A stretch of DNA of 64,000 nt, from contig NW_025064905.1 in the NCBI RefSeq assembly GCF_019112545.1, forward strand, positions 62,784 through 126,783, in the 5' to 3' direction. Origin of the DNA: Guyanagaster necrorhizus (lineage: Eukaryota > Basidiomycota > Agaricomycetes > Agaricales > Physalacriaceae). The notes under the pieces were generated by a model. That model worked only from the letters and a program-made list of their open reading frames with translations. It did not search any database and had not been told where the DNA came from. Of this stretch, positions 37,003-45,159 are shown piece after piece; positions within the stretch are counted from its first letter, which is position 1, and the number at the start of each line of letters is the position of its first letter. Position numbers and translations under genes: made by a program.

Positions 37003-37527
37003 NNNNNNNNNNNNNNNNNNNNNNNNNNNNNNNNNNNNNNNNNNNNNNNNNNNNNNNNNNNNNNNNNNNNNNNNNNNNNNNNNNNNNNNNNNNNNNNNNN
37101 NNNNNNNNNNNNNNNNNNNNNNNNNNNNNNNNNNNNNNNNNNNNNNNNNNNNNNNNNNNNNNNNNNNNNNNNNNNNNNNNNNNNNNNNNNNNNNNNNNNN
37201 NNNNNNNNNNNNNNNNNNNNNNNNNNNNNNNNNNNNNNNNNNNNNNNNNNNNNNNNNNNNNNNNNNNNNNNNNNNNNNNNNNNNNNNNNNNNNNNNNNNN
37301 NNNNNNNNNNNNNNNNNNNNNNNNNNNNNNNNNNNNNNNNNNNNNNNNNNNNNNNNNNNNNNNNNNNNNNNNNNNNNNNNNNNNNNNNNNNNNNNNNNNN
37401 NNNNNNNNNNNNNNNNNNNNNNNNNNNNNNNNNNNNNNNNNNNNNNNNNNNNNNNNNNNNNNNNNNNNNNNNNNNNNNNNNNNNNNNNNNNNNNNNNNNN
37501 NNNNNNNNNNNNNNNNNNNNNNNNNNN
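37003..37527. other. Assembly gap (525 N)
   Basis: All bases are N. From the 3' LTR (367 further bases) and the 24 bases between LTR end and CTTTCTTAAGC in element A, about 391 bases are expected here, so 525 may be an estimate rather than a measured length. Open reading frames drawn through the Ns have no meaning. Confidence 0.97.
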
Positions 37528-37559
37528 CTTTCTCAAGCCCAATTGTGCTGAGAAACCGA

Positions 37560-38648
37560 ATGCCTCCAGTAACAACCGCCGACCTTAATCACGACTTCTT
37601 CGAGCTCATAGCTTCCATCATCGGAACATTGCTCGGCCTCTTAGCTATTATCACCCTCTGCCGCGGACGACAGTCAGTAGCAGCTTGGATAGTCAGGCAC
37701 TACCAAGCATTCCAGCAGATCCAACACATTCTACGCAACGTAACCCCTGACTTACCTTTCCATGACATCCCCCCCTCCGCCAGAACGTCCTTCTTCCCAC
37801 AAGGGGGACCCGTACCAGAAGCCGGGAATAGCAACCCGGATCAGAGGAGCCTTCACGAGGAGGAAGGACCCGAACACCCTCGACGACACATCGGAAACCG
37901 CCACCCTGCTCTCACAGGATTCCGGAACCCGTGGACGACGAACGTCGCTCAGGAGCCCACCGAGGTCTCCAACTACACCACTCCAGCAGGCTCCCCCGAA
38001 CATCCCGCCTCCCCAATTCCCTCAGGGATTGGAAACCGTGCTCGGGACTCCCTTGATGCCGTTAGGATGGCTGCGGGACCCCGCGAAAGTCCCGACCCCG
38101 CCCAGAACCCCCCCGAAACCCCCACCGAGCCCGACTCCGGCTCCAGCCCGTCCGTCAGCAGGTTGGGGGTCGATAACCCGCGAGGAAGGGATATTCACCC
38201 CGACTACGACAACGCGGACATCGCCATCTCGGCAGCAGGGGATCCCTACCGGCATCTCCACGTCGGGAGTGAGCCCGAGAACGAGACCGCTAGCGAGAGG
38301 GGAAGAGCTGCCACAAGAAGAATTATCCACCGGATATTCCCGGAGTGGGACCTTACCGTTCCCTTCGACTATGACGAAGCCGTACGACAGCAGAATCAGC
38401 ACCGAGAGGACGAAATCAGGCGAACCCAAGAAGAGCTCGCCGACTACGTCCACGAAGAGGCCCACGAGCAGTACGAGGCCGCAGAGTATGACAGGCAGAG
38501 AAGAGAACAGAGAAGAATGGAGGAGGTCGAAAGAATGGGGTCTGCTTCCCCTAGGGAGTATGAGCTCCGCACCGACGCCGGGTCCCCCTTCCGAGAGCCC
38601 GACTCGGACGATGACCCATGGACAGGACCCGCCAGCATCGTCAGTTGA
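37560..38648 (+). CDS. Gypsy B ORF1: membrane-anchored accessory/leader protein
   Basis: This 362-residue open frame starts at the first ATG after the leader. Residues 13-34 (FFELIASIIGTLLGLLAIIT, then LC) form one clear transmembrane-type helix, followed by a basic stretch and AWIVRHYQAFQQIQHILRN. The middle is Pro/Ser-rich. Residues about 265-330 are highly charged and probably coiled coil (DEAVRQQNQHREDEIRRTQE, YDRQRREQRRMEEVERM), and the end is acidic. The start, membrane segment and parts of the coiled coil and C-terminus are readable in the same frame in A, C, D, E1, F and G, so it is unlikely to be a chance frame. The last 887 nt overlap Gag in another frame. I know no family for it; membrane targeting of Gag, or an Env-like or assembly role, are guesses. 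Confidence 0.65.
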   Translation: MPPVTTADLNHDFFELIASIIGTLLGLLAIITLCRGRQSVAAWIVRHYQAFQQIQHILRNVTPDLPFHDIPPSARTSFFPQGGPVPEAGNSNPDQRSLHEEEGPEHPRRHIGNRHPALTGFRNPWTTNVAQEPTEVSNYTTPAGSPEHPASPIPSGIGNRARDSLDAVRMAAGPRESPDPAQNPPETPTEPDSGSSPSVSRLGVDNPRGRDIHPDYDNADIAISAAGDPYRHLHVGSEPENETASERGRAATRRIIHRIFPEWDLTVPFDYDEAVRQQNQHREDEIRRTQEELADYVHEEAHEQYEAAEYDRQRREQRRMEEVERMGSASPREYELRTDAGSPFREPDSDDDPWTGPASIVS

Positions 38649-40800
38649 GACGAGGCAATCCAGCGAGGAAATGCCGAAAGGCCTCGAGCCGTCGACCTTG
38701 AGTACCCTGCCCGCACCGATACCATCTCCTCCGACGCCGACTCAGTCCTCGGAGCCTATGGGCTCCGAGTACCCGACAATGCCCACGTCTCCGACAGGGC
38801 TCTCCAGCGGTTCCTGGGCAGTAGAGTCGCCCGACAGTTCCTCAATCCCGAGTTCCAGCGACTCTTCAGCATCTATAGCCGAGAACTGGAGGAGACAAGA
38901 GCGCGCGGCGGAACGCGCTATAGTCGACTTAGGAGCCCTCCCATCGCTCGAACCAGTGACCGAGGAGACGAAGGGACTAGCACCCAAATCAACGGAAGGG
39001 TCCCCGACGACCCTTCGACCAGCCACGCCGTCCATCTTCGACCAGCCCGTCAGTTCCCTCCTCGAGGAAGGGGACAGCAGGGACGAGGGCGACGAGGAGG
39101 GCGACGAGGACAGTGATGACCCATATCAACAACGACTGGAACGAGCGGGAGAAGAAACAGACGAAGAAGCACTGCGGGAGGAAATTGAAAGGGCCAGGGG
39201 GAAGGAATACCAGGAATTGTACGAACAGGGCAGGAACTACTTATGGCAGGACGCGCGCTGGCAAGCGACATCCTTAGGACTCGAGTATAGGTACGCACCA
39301 GGTACCGAAAAAGAAAAAATCTTACAGTATGCCGCAACGGAGTACGCATGGAGGGAATATGGGCGACGGCACCCAGAAGACCCCCTCATGCCGATCCCCC
39401 CATATCGGCCCGATAACGAATCAAGAGTACCGGCACCAATGCCGCGTACCCCCCCCGCCCCACCAAGACGAGCCGTTTACGTCGCCCCCTCGATTCGGAG
39501 CTGGGCCGACGACAACCCGTCTATCCGAAGTACGGCTTCACGGCTCATCCGTACAAGAAACCGGCCGGCATGGCAAGCCGCTCAAACCCGAAACCCCTGG
39601 ACCGGCAAAGGAAGTCGGCTCCTCGGCGGGCAGCCTCCCCCTGACCAAGCAGAATCAAGTGGAAAGGACCCCATTCGAGACGACCCCGAGGCGATCCGCC
39701 TCAGATTCACGGTACGGGACGGGGTGATCATCCGAATAACCGACCCAAAAGGAAGTCCGGTCGCCGACGACGATTCCCTCCATTCCTTCCCCGGACCACC
39801 CGCGGAATGGAAGCAACCGCCCTTCGAAGGGTGGCCCAACCCGATGGGGGCACTCCCGCACAATGCCAACGTCTTGCAATGCCACCCCGACCTCCTTCGA
39901 AAACCGCGTCCCTTCAAAGGAGCCTCCGACGACATCGACCGATTCCTGGTAGACTGCGAACAGTATTTCGAAGTCTATATCGGGTACATCGGAACCGATA
40001 TGAACAAGGTCACCTTCGCTACTTCCTACCTAGAAGACAAGGCCAAAACGTGGTGGATTCTTATCTCCCCGAACTTCCAGTCCACTACTAGGGAACATTA
40101 CCGATACCCCTCGTGGCCGGTCTTCAAGCGCATGCTGAACGACAAATTCATCGACCCTGCCGTTCAAGAAGTGCATAAACAGAAGATCAAGGAGTACAAG
40201 ATGGGGGATAAAGCGGCCACAGACTACTTCGACAAACTAGAACGACTTGCGAAGCTCGCCGGAATCAGGGAAGACACTGCAAACGACGGACGGATGGTGG
40301 AAGCGCTCAAGCGAGGAGTCCCCTCCTCGTACCTCACGATGATCTCCGCCATGGGCGTCAAAATGTTGATGCCGGTAGGGTATGATGAGTGGAAGGAAAG
40401 GATCATTGAGATGTACAAGGAGTGACAAAGGCAGAAAGCGGAGGCAACGACATTGCAGGAATATTCCAAAAAGCCGACCCCGCCAACCCCGAACAAGCCG
40501 GGGCAAACTGCCGGAAAAACCTTGGGCTCCTCGTCGAACGCCACCCCCTCATACAGCGCACAGAAGACCGGGACCGGCACAACTTATACCGGGACCGGAA
40601 AACCAATGGACATTGACCGCATGAAGAAGGAAGGAAAATGCTTTAATTGTGGACAGAAGGGGCACATGGCGAAGGACTGCCCAAAGAAGAAAAGAACCCA
40701 AGAAGACATACGGGCACAGATCGCCGAACTTCAAAAGGAAGAGGAGGACCTTGGAAAGGAAACCAAGGTCAAGGAGGTAAAAGACGGGGCCAGTCAGTGA
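37762..40800 (+). CDS. Gypsy B Gag, with one in-frame TGA
   Basis: The frame opens with ATG at 37762 and runs 887 residues to a TGA at 40423-40425, then continues in the same frame to TGA at 40798-40800 (1012 residues if read through). The first 650 or so residues are low-complexity, Pro/Ser/Thr-rich and acidic. A retrotransposon Gag capsid domain lies at about 725-887 (FLVDCEQYFEVYIG, KAKTWWILISPNF, VFKRMLNDKF). After the TGA comes a zinc knuckle at about residue 960 (CFNCGQKGHMAKDC, C-x2-C-x4-H-x4-C), which binds RNA. It is longer than usual for Gypsy Gag (300-500 residues). At the TGA codon F and G have TGG, C AGA and A CAA, while D and E1 also have TGA, so an original Arg codon (CGA/CGG) is likely. 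The overlap with ORF1 and the -1 shift to Pol imply recoding or internal initiation. Confidence 0.8.
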
Positions 40801-43800
40801 GCGATTCCACTGAACTGGCCAAAGGACTTAATGGTGTGTCAACAACAGCCGCTAGTCGGACTAATAGTATTCCCGTAGCTACATCTATGTCGACTCCTAT
40901 GCATTCGAATATACCCCAGTTGTTCACAAGACACACCATTGAATCGCAAAAAGAAACTCAAACGCCTATGGGCCGAACAGGGACAGAGGGTCCCACCACG
41001 TGGCTCAAACCATTTGACACCGAATGGACGTGGAGAGCCATTAAGGATGCCAAGGACGAAGCAGCAGCGAAAGCTGTACTTCGGAACTGGATTCATCGGG
41101 CAAGGGCCGAAGAAGTGGTCGACGAACTAATTGAAGGGATTAGAAAGGCCGAGCGCTGTCGTGCCCTCGAGTGGCTAGACGAGCTCCGGGGACCAAAGAA
41201 ATACATCTTACGAACCAAGACCCCCGGACGAGACCTGACCACAAAGGGACAAATCGAAACGTTGACCTCTCGAACCACATACCAAGTGACCGCCCTTATC
41301 GACAGTGGCTGCACAGGGAGCTCAATCAATCGAGCTTTCGTCGACAAGCATCAGCTCCCAACAAGGGCAACGGCGGCCCCGATACCAGTATATAATGCCG
41401 ACGGAACAAAGAATCAGGCTGGCTCCATCACAGAATTCGTCGAACTTAGACTGACTATCGGAGATCATTCCGAACGAATTGATCTAGCAGTAACGGATCT
41501 CGGAACAAAGGAACTCTTTCTTGGCCATGACTGGTTGATCCGCCATAATCCGCTGATCAACTGGAAGACCGGGCGAATCACCTTCGCCAGATGCCGGTGC
41601 AGGAAGATCCCATTCGAGTTGCCAGATGAGGACCCTGAAGATCGGTGGGACGAGGAGATGGAAGACGGAGAGACCATACTAGCCATAGATCTCCAAAGGG
41701 AGATCCACATACGAGCCGTCCATCATGCGAACAACTTGGCCGCTAAGGCGAACCAAGGGAAGGACGAAAAGACGTTCGAAGAAATGGTACCCGAATGGGC
41801 ACGAGACTACAAGGACCTCTTCGAAAAGGAGAGCTTTGACGAGTTACCCGCCCCAAAGCCCTGGGATCATGCAATCGAACTAATCCCTAATGCCAGCGCC
41901 AACTTGGACTGCAAAACCTATCCCCTTGGTCATCATGAGCAACAGGAGCTTGACAAGTTCCTGGACGAAAACCTATCGAGTGGCAGAATCCACCCCTCGA
42001 AGTCCCCCATGGCCTCTCCCTTCTTCTTCGTCAAGAAAAAGGATGGAAAGCTCAGACCGGTCCAAGATTACCGAAAACTCAACAAGATGACCATTAAAAA
42101 CCGATACCCACTCCCTCTAATATCGGAGCTAATGGACAAGCTTCGAGGCGCCAAATACTACACCAAACTCGACGTACGGTGGGGATATAACAACATCAGA
42201 ATCAAGGAGGGGGACGAATGGAAGGCCGCGTTCCGCACTAATCGAGGACTGTTCGAACCAACAGTCATGTTCTTCGGGCTCACAAATTCCCCCGCTACCT
42301 TCCAATGGATGATGAACGATATCTTTAAAGACCTCATCTCCACGGGAAAGGTAACGATTTACCTCGACGACATTCTAATCATGTCCAAGACAAAGGAGGA
42401 ACACCGGGATCTAGTACGAAAAGTGCTATCCCTGATGAGGAAGCACAAACTGTTCCTCAAAGCCGAGAAGTGCGAATTCGAAGTATTGGAAACGGAATAC
42501 CTTGGGGTGATCATCAGCGAAGGGAGCATCCGAATGGATCCGATAAAAGTAGCAGGGGTCACCGAGTGGCCGGAACCCAACAAAAGGAAGGAATTGCAAT
42601 CATTCCTTGGATTCACAAACTTTTATCGACGGTTCATCCGCGATTATAGCAAGATCGTTCACCCGATGACACAGCTGACAGGCAATGCTCTCTGGAGATG
42701 GGGGCTCTCTCAGCAGACCGCCTTCGATGATCTCAAACGACGACTAGCGGAAGACGTTATACTAGCCATCCCGACCCAGGAAGGAAAGTTCAGAGTAGAA
42801 GCCGATTCAAGTGAGGGAGCAATCGGCGCTGTCCTTTCCCAAGAACAGGATGGAAAATGGTGACCTGTAGCCTTCCTCTCTAAGGCTTTAACCGTCACGG
42901 AGCGAAACTATGAGATCTATGACAAAGAACTGCTCGCCATTATGCTCGCCTTGGAGGAATGGCGACACTACCTTATTGGGGCCGAAGAAGTATTTGAAGT
43001 CTGGACAGATCACCAGAACTTACGATATTTCCGGCAGCCACAAAAACTCAATCGACGACAAGCCCGCTGGGTAACAGAACTCAGCCAATACCAGTATACC
43101 CTGCATCATAAAGCGGGAACGGCAAATAAGAAGGCCGACCTGTTAAGCTGACGATCTGATCACGATCAGGGGGGAACTGATAACGAAGGGGTAACCCTAT
43201 TACGGCCGGAACATTTCCGAGCCATGATAATGCCCTCAGAGGAGGAAATGCACGAGCGAATCAAGAGTGCGACACGGGACAACCACAAGTGGGACCAACG
43301 GGTAGCCCCGTCACTCAACCACGAGCGGGGAATGACAAAAGAAGGAGGTTTAATCCGCTATGACGGACGTATCTACATTCCCCGGGATCAACAACTACGT
43401 GGCGAGATCATTGCAAACTGCCATGACCACATAACGGCAGGACACCCGGGCATCGCCAAAACCAAGGAGCTCGTTTTACGAGAATATTGGTGGCCAAAAA
43501 TGGGAAACGACATCACAGCATATGTAAAAGCCTGCGAGGTTTGCCAACGAGGAAAGTCCTCTACACAAGCCCGGGCAGCACCCCTATATCCTAACGAAGT
43601 GCCTTCCACCCCGTGGACACACATTTCAGTCGACATGATCACAGGTTTACCCGAGTGCAACGGATATGACGCAATCCTCGTCATAGTAGACCGATTCTCC
43701 AAGGCAATCGTCCCTGTCGCGTGCTCCACGGAATTAAATTCCGAAGGATGGGCAAAAATTCTACGCGACGAAATATACGCGAAACATGGGATGCCCCAAG

Positions 43801-44690
43801 TCATTATCTCGGACAGGGGTCCTCAATTTGTCTCTAAATTCATCACCGACTTGTATCGACTCCTAAACATCAAACAGAACGCGTCCACCGCCTATCACCC
43901 CCAGACAGACGGACAGACGGAACGCGTCAACCAGGAGATCGAAAAGTACCTACGTCTTTTCATTAACTATCGACAGGATGATTGGACCGAATGGCTGGCA
44001 CTTGCAGGCTTTCAACATAACAACCGCGTACACTCCGCAACGGGGAAAACCCCATTCTTCGTGAACCATGGTCGGCATCCACACGTCACTCAAACAAGTC
44101 GGCTCCGAACAACTACACCCGCATCAGCTAATTTCGCGGCCGAAATGGAAAAGATTCACAACGAAACAAAAGCAGCTTTGGAAAAGGCCGCAATAACAAT
44201 GAAGAAAACCTACGATAAACACCGACGCCCAAGCCGTACCTATCAACCAAACGATAAAGTATGGCTGGACATGACGAACCTTCACCTGCCGCGTCCAAAA
44301 AAGAAACTAGACGATAAACGAACAGGGCCCTTCACAGTTATAAAGGCCGTCGGACCAAGCACATACAAACTGCGCCTGCCACAAACCTGGAAAATTCACG
44401 ACGTTTTCAACGAAACCTTGTTGAACCCCTATATCGTACCAGCCTTCCCTAACCAGGAACGGCCACCTCCTCCACCTCCCGACCTGATCGATGACGAGGA
44501 ACACTACGAAATTGATGGCATCCTCAATCATAAACTCCGGCGGACCAAAGCCAAAGGAGGAGGAATGACAACGACCGTCGATTACCTGGTCAGTTGGAAG
44601 GGGTATGGCCCTGAATCCAACCAATGGGTCAACGAAAAATACATGAACGCCGACAAAGCAATATATGATTATGAACTCTCCCTTAATTAA
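40647..44690 (+). pseudogene. Gypsy B Pol: PR-RT-RNaseH-IN-chromodomain, two TGA stops
   Basis: Pol lies in the -1 frame relative to Gag, overlapping it at 40647-40800, with no ATG, so it needs a -1 frameshift as in most Ty3/Gypsy elements. Domains: protease ALIDSGCTGSSINRAFVDKH with FLGHDWL (41275-41600); RT at about 41990-42660 with FFGLTNSPATFQWMMNDIF and YLDDILIM; RNase H at 42790-43140 (EADSSEGAIGAVLS, YDKELLAI, WTDHQNLRYF); integrase zinc finger H-x4-H...C-x2-C (about 43420-43560) and D,D,E core (VDMITG, ISDRGPQF, QTERVNQEIE); chromodomain at about 44500-44690 (DYLVSWKGYGPESNQWV). TGA at 42861-42863 replaces the residue before PVAFLSK, and TGA at 43149-43151 the residue after DLLS. Both are probably former CGA. 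Otherwise the 1,347-codon frame is open with all catalytic residues, so decay is very recent. Confidence 0.93.
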
Positions 44691-44710
44691 GCCATCGGGA
44701 CGATGGTCTT

Positions 44711-44723
44711 AACGAGGGGGTAA
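44711..44723 (+). other. Polypurine tract of Gypsy B
   Basis: AACGAGGGGGTAA directly precedes the 3' LTR. A purine run at this place primes plus-strand DNA synthesis in LTR elements. Equivalent tracts precede the 3' LTRs of A, D and F. Confidence 0.75.
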
Positions 44724-44958
44724 TGTTACGATTTCTACTATTTTTCTTTCTTAACCCCTATTTTGTGCTTAGTCACGACACTGGACCGTGGGAATCTTGG
44801 TCAGCACAAGCCAGATCCACCATTGTCTTCGACAAAGAGACGGCGCTCGACGACGCACAACGAACCTTTTATGTACGGTAACGATGCTCTAACACAATGG
44901 GCACAAAGGATACAGCAACGCACAATAAGTAGTCGTATATTTAGACATTACTCAGTAG

Positions 44959-45006
44959 TATTTAAGTAGGACAGCTCTCGCTGGTAATCCCCAGCTTCGA
45001 GCTAAA
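44959..45006 (+). promoter_or_regulatory. LTR core promoter and self-primer sequence
   Basis: GTATTTAAGTAG (44959-44970) is a TATA-like box. CAGCTTCGAGCTAA starts at 44993, 33 nt after the first T of the box, where a TATA-directed transcript should start. Its 14 bases are the exact reverse complement of the primer-binding sequence next to the D LTR (17839-17852). The spacing is about the same in A, F and G. Role inferred from position and complementarity. Confidence 0.7.
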
Positions 45007-45080
45007 GTTTATACACACCATTCTATCTCGAGTCTACTTCTGACCTTGGGTCACACCGTTCGGATATATATAAGTGAACT

Positions 45081-45113
45081 CAGGTGATTCCTCGAAGTGC
45101 GAAGGGACACCTG
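45081..45113 (+). other. Conserved U5 hairpin
   Basis: A 33-nt imperfect inverted repeat. The outer stem is CAGGTG (45081-45086) with CACCTG (45108-45113). The inner stem is TTCCT...AGGGA plus CG/CG, and the loop contains AAGTG. Homologous hairpins occur at 8178-8210, 10217-10249 and 17895-17927, with changed stem bases that still pair, and unrelated-sequence hairpins take its place in E1 and G. It lies about 90 nt after the predicted transcript start. Confidence 0.6.
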
Positions 45114-45154
45114 TTTATCACGTGTATCTGCTCACGTGACGCTTGGGCCTAACA

Positions 45155-45159
45155 CTGAG
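45155..45159. repeat. Target-site duplication of Gypsy B, right (CTGAG)
   Basis: CTGAG follows the 3' LTR directly and matches 36934-36938. Confidence 0.93.

Larger units (their letters stand above)
36939..45154 (+). mobile_element. Gypsy element B: recent, near-intact chromovirus
   Basis: B is a complete plus-strand LTR retrotransposon with 431 bp LTRs, a 5 bp target duplication, ORF1, a long Gag, and Pol in the order protease, RT, RNase H, integrase, chromodomain. It is rich in CpG (seven in 38041-38100), whereas the element G around it has almost none, so it arrived after G had decayed. The visible 64 bases of its 5' LTR are identical to the 3' LTR. Only three in-frame stops break the coding frames, all TGA (40423, 42861, 43149). 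Integrase downstream of Pol RT plus a chromodomain place it among the Ty3/Gypsy chromoviruses. Confidence 0.95.
44724..45154 (+). repeat. Gypsy B 3' LTR (431 bp)
   Basis: It starts TGTTACGATTTC and ends GGCCTAACA, with the terminal inverted repeat TGTTA/TAACA. It contains a TATA box (44959-44970), a predicted transcript start (44993) and a hairpin (45081-45113). The implied U3 is about 269 bp and R plus U5 about 162 bp. Confidence 0.95.

Noticed and set aside
36938..37588. Long open frames drawn through the N run on both strands
   Set aside because: They exist only because unknown bases contain no stops; the real ORF1 begins at the ATG at 37560.
37752..40606. Several minus-strand open frames of 60-150 codons opposite B ORF1/Gag
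   Set aside because: They are shadows of GC-rich low-complexity coding sequence, without recognisable domains and not conserved in other copies.
40382..40624. Overlapping small plus-strand frames near the Gag TGA
   Set aside because: The Gag frame itself continues past the TGA with the expected zinc knuckle; the other frames match nothing in the other copies.
40423..43151. Alternative genetic code or selenocysteine at the TGA codons of B
   Set aside because: The neighbouring host genes end normally and show no internal TGA. CGA-to-TGA change explains the sites more simply.
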